Positions 8,377 to 16,061 of a stretch of 41,383 nt of DNA are shown here, in pieces (positions within the stretch are counted from its first letter, which is position 1; each line of letters opens with the position of its first letter). This DNA comes from Chthoniobacteraceae bacterium (GTDB lineage Bacteria > Verrucomicrobiota > Verrucomicrobiia > Chthoniobacterales > Chthoniobacteraceae). The stretch covers positions 1 through 41,383 of the forward strand of contig CANJPY010000041.1 of NCBI GenBank assembly GCA_947476255.1. Reading direction: 5' to 3'. The notes under the pieces are model-generated. The model did no database searches and had not been told where the DNA came from. It worked only from the letters and a program-made list of their open reading frames with translations. A program made the translations under genes and the position numbers.

Positions 8377-10182
8377 TCACAGGCGGCGGATGGTCACGCA
8401 GTAGGCTCCCCACTTTTGCGTGGGCATGTCGCCATGGAAAAGGGCTCGCAGTTCGGTCGCTCCCGCCTGCAGTTCACAGCGGAACGTGATGCCCTTATCT
8501 TGCGCTGTCACCTCGCGCTCGAATTTCTGGTCTCCGATGTTCAGTTCAGCCCGGATGATCGGCAGCGCAATCCCTGCTGCGGTCTCTTTGCCGTGACACA
8601 GGGTGTCGGTCAACGCAACGGGGGGCGCGGGCGCAACAATGGGCAGGTCCACCTCTTCGGGCCAGCGACGCAAGCTGATTTCATAAATCCCTGACTGCGA
8701 GACTTTCAGGTTATAGCTTCCAACTGCATTGACTCCTTTGCGGATCTTATCGTTGTCGACAAAATAGGGACGGTCCCAGGACCCGGGCGAGAGAGTGAGC
8801 GGGTTTTCTGCCGCATCGCCGATCACGATAGGCGTCCGAATTGCAAGTTCGGGCTGGATGGACTTCCACCACTGATCGTATTCGTCCTGCAGTTTGGAGA
8901 CAATTTCTGGAAACCGGTGGGCGACATTGGTGGACTGCATGGGATCCGCCTCCAAGTCATAGAGCGCCGTGTTCGATAGCAAACGCCAGTGTCGCCACAT
9001 CACACACGCATCGCCGCTTTTGGGCGTTCCGTATTGCACAACCAAAGTCCGATCCGGGATTACCTCCTTGGCCCGGATTGCGGGGACTAAACTGATACCA
9101 TCAAATTGATTATCTGCCGGCTTCGGGATGGAGGTCAGCTCCAAGAGAGTCGGCAGGATGTCCTGAACCTGCGTCAGGCCGTCGACCACGCGCCCGCCTC
9201 CAACTTTTCCTTGTGGCCAGCGGATAAACAGCGGCGAGCGGTGTCCTCCCTCCCAAAGTTGCGTTTTCCAACCGCGGACATTCGCATCAAAGATCTGAAC
9301 TCCGTGGGAACCGCCATTGTCATGCAGGTAGACGAGGATCGTATTATCTGCCAGCCCGGTCTCCTGCAGAAAGGCTTCGAGACGACCAACGTTTTCGTCG
9401 ATATTGTCAACCATCGCCGCATAAGTCAGCAGTTCCTTCTGCTGCTTCTTGAATGACGCGGCATATTTCTGCCGATTCCGCTCCGGGGCATAATACGGGC
9501 TGTGGGCCAAATTATTTGGAATGAACGCAAAGAACGGCTCATGCGCTGCAGCCTGCTGGCGCATCCACGTCATCGCCTCGGTAAACCAGACATCGCCGCA
9601 ATATCCGAAGTACTGCGTGGTGACTCCATTGAGCAGATAGTGATCATCGAAGTAGTCATTCCCCCAATAATCACCGACCTTATCCGCAGCTGCCTGCCGA
9701 AACCAAAGGGCCTCGTCGAAACCCCGATCCTGCGGGCGCATCGGAAAGTTGTCACCCACGTGCCATTTACCAAAGATGCCGGTCTTGTAGTTTGCCTGCT
9801 TAAAGAGCTCCGCGATGGATGGCAGATCGCGGCGCAGATGCGTCGCATCCGTGCCGACAGCCCGTGCGCCATTGCGCATGCAATGAACTCCGGTGAGCAA
9901 AGAGCCCCGCGTGGGCGTACACATGGGGGCGACGTGAAATTGGGAAAAACTCACACTCTGCGCCTGCAACCGATCGAGGTTGGGAGTTTTTAGAATCGGG
10001 TTGCCGACCGCTGAGAAATCGCCGATCCCCATGTCATCCTGCAAGAGGATGATGAGGTTGGGCCGGGTCTGCGCAGGCTGCACGGCCATGGCCAGTGGCA
10101 GGTGCAGGGCAAGTGCCATAAATACAAGAACGACAGAAACTACACGCGGCTGGAACTGGAGAAGATTTTTGATGCAAGTCAT
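8377..10182 (-). CDS. Secreted sulfatase (type I, formylglycine-dependent)
   Basis: A 601-residue exported arylsulfatase-family enzyme that would hydrolyse sulfate esters, most likely on a polysaccharide. It has an N-terminal signal peptide (about 1-33), metal-binding Asp49-Asp50 in LLQDDMG, and the maturation motif CTPTRG with Cys88 to be converted to formylglycine. It also has the family blocks GKWHVGDNFPMRPQDRGFDEALWF and YLHDNGGSHG, and a C-terminal beta-rich extension of about 120 residues. Maturation needs a true formylglycine-generating enzyme encoded elsewhere, because the FGE-like proteins at 30-34 kb lack the active cysteines. A small gene precedes it by only a few bases. Start ATG 10182 has no Shine-Dalgarno but begins the signal peptide directly. 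Confidence 0.93.
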   Translation of the reverse strand: MTCIKNLLQFQPRVVSVVLVFMALALHLPLAMAVQPAQTRPNLIILLQDDMGIGDFSAVGNPILKTPNLDRLQAQSVSFSQFHVAPMCTPTRGSLLTGVHCMRNGARAVGTDATHLRRDLPSIAELFKQANYKTGIFGKWHVGDNFPMRPQDRGFDEALWFRQAAADKVGDYWGNDYFDDHYLLNGVTTQYFGYCGDVWFTEAMTWMRQQAAAHEPFFAFIPNNLAHSPYYAPERNRQKYAASFKKQQKELLTYAAMVDNIDENVGRLEAFLQETGLADNTILVYLHDNGGSHGVQIFDANVRGWKTQLWEGGHRSPLFIRWPQGKVGGGRVVDGLTQVQDILPTLLELTSIPKPADNQFDGISLVPAIRAKEVIPDRTLVVQYGTPKSGDACVMWRHWRLLSNTALYDLEADPMQSTNVAHRFPEIVSKLQDEYDQWWKSIQPELAIRTPIVIGDAAENPLTLSPGSWDRPYFVDNDKIRKGVNAVGSYNLKVSQSGIYEISLRRWPEEVDLPIVAPAPPVALTDTLCHGKETAAGIALPIIRAELNIGDQKFEREVTAQDKGITFRCELQAGATELRALFHGDMPTQKWGAYCVTIRRL

Positions 10183-10187
10183 AAGGT

Positions 10188-10469
10188 TTATTTGAAATTC
10201 TTGATCGCCTCCACAAACAGTCGCGGGCCGGATCGGAAGGCGGAGGAAAGCTTGGTTTCCATCTCCTCTCCAATCTGCCGCATCAGATCTTCTCGCAAAA
10301 TCCTTTCAGGAGGGTTGGAAGGGGCCCCCGCCGCAGCGCCATCTGTCCCGGGCCGATTGCTCGGCATTTCGAGCAATACGATTCCATCCGCAGATTCGAA
10401 GGAGGCGTTTCCAGATTCAGGAACCGCAGTCCCTTTTAGGTCGGCTGCGGAGTGGTAAGCATTGGGCAT
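10188..10469 (-). CDS. Small protein of unknown function upstream of the sulfatase
   Basis: A 93-residue frame (ATG 10469; GTG 10475 also possible, directly after a stop) ends 5 bases before the sulfatase start, which suggests translational coupling. The N-terminal half is rich in Ala, Gly, Ser and Pro and looks unstructured. The C-terminal half (ERILREDLMRQIGEEME, then LSSAFRSGPRLFVEAIKNF) looks like two amphipathic helices. There is no signal peptide or known domain. Codon use looks coding-like, but a chance frame cannot be excluded. Confidence 0.4.
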   Translation of the reverse strand: MPNAYHSAADLKGTAVPESGNASFESADGIVLLEMPSNRPGTDGAAAGAPSNPPERILREDLMRQIGEEMETKLSSAFRSGPRLFVEAIKNFK

Positions 10470-10555
10470 TGGCACTCATGAAACCTCAGGCGCTTTCTCC
10501 GGATTGGCAATCCCGAAGCCGCACCCTCGGTGTCCGCATTGGACCGTGCCAGATG

Positions 10556-10605
10556 GCGTGTCGGTATTTCTTCCGACATGGCAAATCGACGGATTACCGT
10601 AAAAT
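10556..10605 (+). promoter_or_regulatory. Dyad operator-like element with downstream -10-like hexamer (site 2)
   Basis: The core TGTCGG-N8-CCGACA occupies 10559-10578; the 25 bases 10556-10580 match site 1 (3447-3471) at 24 positions. TAAAAT at 10600-10605 stands 21 bases after the core, the same spacing as CATACT at site 1. The gene starting at 10742 would then have a leader of about 130 bases. The reverse sulfatase unit could also read this near-symmetric site, but it is about 375 bases from that start. Confidence 0.55.
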
Positions 10606-10741
10606 CCTGAACGATTTGTATTCCCCAGCCTCATCCCCCCCTCTGTTTGCTCATTCTGCTGTGGAGTTTCCCACCTGCGCTTCCGGCCAAGCCCCAGTCC
10701 GCCTGCCTCGCGCCGTCACCGAACAAAGCCCCTCTCACATC

Positions 10742-13375
10742 ATGACTACCATGCTCCCCTCGCTCCGAACCCTGCTGCTCCTGAGTCTGACGCTACCCAC
10801 ACTGCAAGGCCAACAGCTGCCCCCTTTGCCCGAGGGAGGCACGCTGCCCCCCAAGGCCTCCGAAAAGCCACTGCGGATCCAACCCAACGCAGGCAACCCC
10901 AAGGAGGTGATTCCCGTCCCGGAACAGTTCCAAAAACCTGCGTTGGTCTATTCCCCGGATTTGGCTCTGAAAACCTTCGCCGTGCCCGAAGGCTTTCATG
11001 TGGAACTGGTTGCTGCCGAGCCCACGGTGCAGTCCCCGGTAGCCATCAACTTCGATGCAAACGGAAACCTCTTTGTGGTGGAAATGCAGGGCTACATGCA
11101 AGACCTCGGGGGTAACGGAGAAGATTTGCCCGTCGGCCGCATCAAACGGCTCGAGAGCTCCAAAAAGGACGGTGTTTATGACAAGGTCACAGTTTTTGTC
11201 GATCATCTCGTAATGCCCCGGGCCGTCATGCCTTTTGGAGATGGCGTGCTCGCCGTGGTTCCCCCCAATCTGATTTATTATCGGGATACCAATGGCGATG
11301 GTGTCGCCGACGAAAACACGGTGATTGATAACAAGGTGGGGCAGCTTGGGGGACAACCGGAGCACATGCCCAATACCCCAGTGTGGGCCTTGGACAACTG
11401 GATTTACCTCTCCCAACACGGAACACGTTACCGGTTTTCTGATGGTCAATGGATCAAGGACAGCGTCGCCGCTCGCGGGCAGTGGGGGCAGTCCATGGAT
11501 GATGACGGACGGCTGTTCGGGAATTTAAATGGCAGTCCCCTAAATGTGAACTATTTCCCGCCGTCGCACTATGCGCGAAACCCGCGTTTCGAGTCACCTG
11601 AGGGGTTGTTCGTGCCGATTATGAAGGACCGCATGGTATGGCCGACAGCCTCCTCGCGCGGCTTTCAGACTGGCTTCAGGGAGTCCCAGGTGCGCGAAGA
11701 AAACAGCACGCTCATCAGCGTCACTGCGGCGTGCGGGCCCTGCATTTACCGGGGGGACCTCTTCCCGTCCGATTTTCGCGGTAACGCCTTTGCCTGCGAG
11801 CCCGCGGGCAATCTGGTGAAGCGCATGGTCTTGAGCGAAGAGAACGGCCTTCTCTCGGCGGCCAATGCCTACGAACAACGCGACTTCTTTACTTCCACCG
11901 ACGAGCGCTTTCGTCCGGTGAATCTGAATGTGGGTCCCGAAGGCGCACTTTACGTCACCGACATGTATCGCGGCATCATCCAACACGCTTTTTTCATGAC
12001 GCCGTTTCTGGCGGACTATATACGCATCCGGCAGTTGGAGCAGCCCATCGATTATGGCCGGATCTGGCGCGTTGTGCCGAACGGAACCAATCCGCACCAC
12101 GTGGTGCTGCCCAGTCAACCGGCAAAACTTGTGCCTTATCTTTCCCATTCTAACGGATGGGTTCGGGACAGCGCCCAGCGCATGCTGGTTTGCGCGGGAG
12201 ATCAGAGTGTCAAAGCTGCCTTGCGTGAGCTGTTGTCGAAACACGAGCAACCCCTCGCCCGCCTCCACGCCTTTTGGACCTTGGAAGGACTGGGGGAATT
12301 TACGATCGCTAAGAATCCTGATGCGGTTGAGGCGCTGCGGGCTTTCTTCACGGATACCGACCCGCGTCTGCGCGCTGCTGCGGTGAGACTCAGCGATGGG
12401 AGCATGGCCCCCGAATTGGCCAAACTGGCAACAGATCCAGACGCGAAGGTGCGAGGCGAACTGGCCTTCCGATTCTCCTCGTTGCCGGGCGAAGCCACTC
12501 AAAGCGCCGTGGTGAGTCTGGCGATCATGCAGCCGCACGCCTTCGTTTTTGATGCGCTCATTTGCGGCTACGGCGGTCGGGAAAGCGATCTTGTGGCCAC
12601 CTTGCTCGCGCACCCCGACTTGCCGGGAAACGAGGTAAAGGTCGAGACCCTGATCAAAAATCTCGCTCGCTGCGTGATGGCACGGAAACGCCCTGCCCAG
12701 GTAGCGCTCTTGCTCGACCTTGCTGCAAAGCAGAAGTTTCGCTCTCCTTTGTCGAAGGCAATTCTTTCGGGAATCGCGCCCGATTTGGCACGTCTGCGTC
12801 GCGAACCTCCCCAGCGATTGATTCTCTTGAATGAGGAGCCTGTCTTGCTCGGGCTACTGGATGCGGATCCAAATAAGGCGTTAAAGGATACTTCGGAGGG
12901 CCTCCGTTTGGTGTTAGCCTGGCCCGGCAAACCCGGCTTCACACCTCCCCCGCCAGTGGCCGCCCTGACCTCTAAGGAACAAGAGCTCTTCGCCAAGGGA
13001 AAAGAACTCTACACCACCATCTGCATGGGATGCCACCAACCCTCTGGATTTGGAGCCGAGGGAATCGCTCCGCCTTTGGCGGACAGCGAGTGGGTTCTGG
13101 GTGCCCCGGACCGTATTGTTCGTATCCTGCTGCATGGCGTGACTGGCCCGATCCAAGTGAACAACCGGACGTTTTCGCTTGAAATGCCTCCTTTGGGTGC
13201 AGTGCTGGACGATCAGTCTGTGGCAGCCACACTCACCTACATCCGGCGCGAATGGGGACACACCGCCTCGGCCGTCTCCCCTGCGCAAGTCGCCTTGATG
13301 CGCGCCAGCATCGGAAACCGAACCGCGCCATGGACCGAAGGCGAGCTGTTGGCTCCGCTGAGCGCCAAAAAGTGA
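10742..13375 (+). CDS. PVC-type membrane-bound dehydrogenase with C-terminal haem domain
   Basis: This 877-residue secreted protein has a signal peptide (1-21, LRTLLLLSLTLPTLQG). A beta-propeller-like dehydrogenase region follows, with the family opening FAVPEGFHVELVAAEPTVQSP and IYYRDTNGDGVADE. HEAT-like helical repeats fill about 455-690, and a c-type cytochrome domain carries CMGCH (Cys761, Cys764, His765) and a downstream Met (EMPPLG) as possible axial ligand. The family is predicted to oxidise a sugar-type substrate and pass electrons to the haem; the substrate is unknown. I prefer ATG 10742 because the in-frame sequence from TTG 10469 overlaps the dyad element and looks non-coding. It shares that element with the PSCyt1 operon, which suggests joint control. 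Confidence 0.9.
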   Translation: MTTMLPSLRTLLLLSLTLPTLQGQQLPPLPEGGTLPPKASEKPLRIQPNAGNPKEVIPVPEQFQKPALVYSPDLALKTFAVPEGFHVELVAAEPTVQSPVAINFDANGNLFVVEMQGYMQDLGGNGEDLPVGRIKRLESSKKDGVYDKVTVFVDHLVMPRAVMPFGDGVLAVVPPNLIYYRDTNGDGVADENTVIDNKVGQLGGQPEHMPNTPVWALDNWIYLSQHGTRYRFSDGQWIKDSVAARGQWGQSMDDDGRLFGNLNGSPLNVNYFPPSHYARNPRFESPEGLFVPIMKDRMVWPTASSRGFQTGFRESQVREENSTLISVTAACGPCIYRGDLFPSDFRGNAFACEPAGNLVKRMVLSEENGLLSAANAYEQRDFFTSTDERFRPVNLNVGPEGALYVTDMYRGIIQHAFFMTPFLADYIRIRQLEQPIDYGRIWRVVPNGTNPHHVVLPSQPAKLVPYLSHSNGWVRDSAQRMLVCAGDQSVKAALRELLSKHEQPLARLHAFWTLEGLGEFTIAKNPDAVEALRAFFTDTDPRLRAAAVRLSDGSMAPELAKLATDPDAKVRGELAFRFSSLPGEATQSAVVSLAIMQPHAFVFDALICGYGGRESDLVATLLAHPDLPGNEVKVETLIKNLARCVMARKRPAQVALLLDLAAKQKFRSPLSKAILSGIAPDLARLRREPPQRLILLNEEPVLLGLLDADPNKALKDTSEGLRLVLAWPGKPGFTPPPPVAALTSKEQELFAKGKELYTTICMGCHQPSGFGAEGIAPPLADSEWVLGAPDRIVRILLHGVTGPIQVNNRTFSLEMPPLGAVLDDQSVAATLTYIRREWGHTASAVSPAQVALMRASIGNRTAPWTEGELLAPLSAKK

Positions 13376-13579
13376 CCTCGCGCGAAATAAGCGCACACGC
13401 CAACGCAGCAGATGGGGATGCGCACTCCAGAACAAATTTAACGTGCCGTGGCAATGCAGACCTTTCCTGCACGCATACGTGAAAATGGATTCCGATTAAT
13501 TCCACCACGCCACTTTCCACCCCTGCCACCCAAACCGCAAACAGAGAAGAAAACACCAGTTCAAAAACAAAACAACAAA

Positions 13580-15352
13580 ATGAAATCAGCCTTCCTCCTC
13601 ACACTGTCCTTAATCAGCCTCACGCCCCTGGCAAACGCCACAGTCGTGGAAGATTCCGTCCCTTACTGTGGCTGGAATAATGGCGCACTCCATAATGGCG
13701 AACTCCAAATGCGTATGTGGTACCCGGACGGAGTCAAGCAACTCAGAGGAATCCTCGTGATGGCTGCGGGCCTGGGTGGCGACGCACGCAGTGGGGCGAA
13801 CGAAGCCGCAGGAGACCTCTTTTTTAAGGCCGTCGCCAAGAAACATAACTTTGCGCTCATGGGGCTTCGTTTCTCCACAGGCAACGCATTTGACTCAAAT
13901 GATCGGACTCTTGTTGAAGGCATACACAAAATGAGCGCCACTTCGGAGCATCCGGAACTTCAATCGGCTCCCATCGCAACCTACGGATTCTCCAATGGAA
14001 GCGGGTGGGCTGTTCATATGGCCGGCATTGAAAGCAGTCGCACGATTGCCTTCGCTCACGACAAAGGCATATCCTACCCCCAGATACAACAATATGGTAT
14101 GGTGAGTGGTGATGCACGGAATGTTCCCGGATTGATTGTTTGGGGGGAACAAGACACCGGTAGGGCCCCTGCTATTAAAAAAGCTTTTGCTGCCGACCGC
14201 TCCGCTGGCGCACTATGGCAAGTCATTCCTGATTATGGGCAGGGCCATTCCGCCAGTGGATACGGACACTATTACGCCGCTCTTTTCCTCGATCGCATGA
14301 TCGATCTTCGTCTTCCCGAGGATTGGACTCCAGGCACCCAACCGGAACTCATTTCTCTCACTGAGGACGAAGGCTGGCTCGGCGATAACTCGACCACAGA
14401 AAGCCCCCTCGCCGCCGTTCACGCTCCAAATTCTACCCTGCCACTCGCTACAAAACGCACCATGAGTTGGTTCGCAACGGAGGAACTTTCGTGGCTTTGG
14501 CGTGCCATCGCGACCCGCCAACACAACCTCCCCGCCAAAGGCCCATCCGTACCAGGAGCAACTTTTAGGGGCATATTCACGATGTTCGCCAATCGCCCAG
14601 TGACGCTGCAAGGTGATGCGAATACCGTGTGGTACACAGCCAACAGCGACGACAGTTTCACTCCTGTTCCAAAAAATCCGGACGGCGCATCCAGCCGCTT
14701 TGTTCCCAATACACCTGGCATCTATCCACTGTGGGCGATTCAAGTTACAGATGCTTTGAATATGACTTCTGCCATCAGCCCGCTGACCATCTTGCTGGTT
14801 AAAGAGCCGATTCCTCTTTCACTCCGAGTCGCTGCGTGTGTCACGGTTAGTAACAATATTGTAGCGAAATTGCAGGTGCGCGCCTCAAACGACTGCCCTC
14901 TGAGCGAACTCACCTACACCTGGTCCCCTGTAGGCGAACCGCCAGCTCCAGTAGGGTTTTCTATCAATGGGAACAATACGGCCAACGACACATCGGTCAC
15001 CTTCAAAAAAGCCGGAAACTACCAGTTTAAGGTCACTCTCCGAGATGCTGGCGGGCAGGAGCTCGAAAGTGTCACAAGCACAAAAGTCAGCCAGATACAG
15101 AAGAGTCTGACCATGACTCCACTGACACCCTCTATACCAGCGGGAGGCAGCGTATTGTTCTCTGTAAATGGCATCGACCAGTTCGGGGATAAGATGAAAC
15201 CCTCCGCGACAACCTGGAGTGTATCGGGGGGCGGCTCTATCGACGCCAAAACAGGAAGTTTCACGGCGGGCAGTAAACCCGGAACCTTCCGTGTCACTGC
15301 CGCTGACAGCGGTAAATCGGCCACCACCCTGATCACTGTCGTCAAACGATAG
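13580..15352 (+). CDS. Secreted alpha/beta-hydrolase-like protein with Ig/PKD-like domains
   Basis: A 590-residue exported protein. Signal peptide 1-21 (FLLTLSLISLTPLANA) is followed by an alpha/beta-hydrolase-like region (about 25-250). The probable nucleophile elbow is YGFSNG with Ser138, and GQGHSASGYGHYYAALFLDRM later offers a candidate catalytic His. The C-terminal half has a PKD/Ig-like domain (about 415-500) and a bacterial Ig2-like domain (about 510-590, IPAGGSVLFSVNG to GTFRVTAADSG). An esterase or depolymerase acting on a polymer is likely, but the substrate is unknown. ATG 13580 gives a clean signal peptide; its leader is an A-rich run without Shine-Dalgarno. It lies 204 bp after the dehydrogenase gene, and a strong hairpin follows it. 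Confidence 0.75.
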   Translation: MKSAFLLTLSLISLTPLANATVVEDSVPYCGWNNGALHNGELQMRMWYPDGVKQLRGILVMAAGLGGDARSGANEAAGDLFFKAVAKKHNFALMGLRFSTGNAFDSNDRTLVEGIHKMSATSEHPELQSAPIATYGFSNGSGWAVHMAGIESSRTIAFAHDKGISYPQIQQYGMVSGDARNVPGLIVWGEQDTGRAPAIKKAFAADRSAGALWQVIPDYGQGHSASGYGHYYAALFLDRMIDLRLPEDWTPGTQPELISLTEDEGWLGDNSTTESPLAAVHAPNSTLPLATKRTMSWFATEELSWLWRAIATRQHNLPAKGPSVPGATFRGIFTMFANRPVTLQGDANTVWYTANSDDSFTPVPKNPDGASSRFVPNTPGIYPLWAIQVTDALNMTSAISPLTILLVKEPIPLSLRVAACVTVSNNIVAKLQVRASNDCPLSELTYTWSPVGEPPAPVGFSINGNNTANDTSVTFKKAGNYQFKVTLRDAGGQELESVTSTKVSQIQKSLTMTPLTPSIPAGGSVLFSVNGIDQFGDKMKPSATTWSVSGGGSIDAKTGSFTAGSKPGTFRVTAADSGKSATTLITVVKR

Positions 15353-15382
15353 CGGCTGATCCAGCAACGGTAACGGCACCTC

Positions 15383-15414
15383 CCGCATCCGGCTCAGTGG
15401 TGAGTCGGATGCGG
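15383..15414 (+). terminator. Strong hairpin after the hydrolase gene
   Basis: Bases 15383-15396 pair with 15401-15414 in a 14-bp stem (CCGCATCCG then CTCA; one G-T pair), closed by the tetraloop GTGG, 30 bases after the stop codon. There is no T-tract, so it may be a non-canonical terminator or an mRNA-protecting stem. The hairpin itself is clear; termination is inferred from position. Confidence 0.6.
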
Positions 15415-15566
15415 CCGAAGGGATCTTCAGGAAGCCGCTCTGGAGCCTGTGATGTCCAACGGAAAAGCGCCCGGAATAGCTGTTGGCTCCCTTGACGTTA
15501 AAAAAATGGCCACGTACGGAATCACTACACACGACGCTGCTCCATCAGGAGACTCGGTCTGCGGTA

Positions 15567-15844
15567 TCAATCACTGAGAACGTCTCCATCAGCGGCTCCG
15601 GCTCGAATGCGATGATTGGTCTGTGTCATTTGCGCCTGCGCCTGCAGTGCTTCATCCGGATATTCCCCCCCAAACTCCTCGGTGGCGGTAGTTGCCAATC
15701 ATGATCCGCATCAGGCGAATACACGCTCAGGGTGTATTCGATGCCCCGTCCCGCCAATGCAGCGAAAGAGATCTCACTTGCAGCATACAGTTTCTGGGCT
15801 CGAACATACAGTTCATCAGGCAGCTCGATTTGAGTTCTACCCAT
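15567..15844 (-). pseudogene. VapB-like ribbon-helix-helix antitoxin, frameshifted, no toxin
   Basis: From ATG 15844 the frame encodes MGRTQIELPDELYVRAQKL, then SFAALAGRGIEYTLSVY and DWQLPPPRSLGG. This is the pattern of short ribbon-helix-helix antitoxins, with a DNA-binding N-terminus and a toxin-binding tail. As written it stops at 15626 after a basic, atypical tail. One more G in the seven-G run (minus strand, near 15667-15673) restores EYPDEALQAQAQMTQTNHRI and an end at 15567. No PIN-domain or other toxin frame follows in the remaining 210 bases before the hydrolase gene. It looks like a decayed or solitary antitoxin. Confidence 0.6.
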
Positions 15845-15995
15845 GACAAGAGCCTGATGGTATTCCCATTCAGTGTCGAACAGAGGGCCGTTCTTCCTCC
15901 GGCGCCCGCTGCCTCTGAATTGCGTTACCTCCCCCCCTCAGCCTAGCCTTGCCCGCTGGATTTCTCCCTAAATCCGCCTTCTTTTCTCAATAACT

Positions 15996-16024
15996 TTGAC
16001 ACATCCGATCACCAAGGCTTGCCC
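15996..16024 (+). promoter_or_regulatory. Possible -35/-10 promoter of acnA
   Basis: A consensus TTGACA stands at 15996-16001, 60 bases upstream of ATG 16062. At 17-base spacing the -10 position reads TTGCCC, a poor match, so only the -35 hexamer is persuasive. Confidence 0.25.
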
Positions 16025-16061
16025 GATCGCCCCCAAATCGCTTCTGTTAACAAACGCACAC

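Noticed and set aside
3447..10580. LexA (SOS) boxes
   Set aside because: The half-site TGTCGG with an 8-base spacer does not match the LexA boxes I know, and the genes downstream are not DNA-repair genes.
15353..15625. A VapC-type toxin next to the antitoxin remnant
   Set aside because: All minus-strand frames after the antitoxin are interrupted by stops and show no PIN-domain acidic residues.
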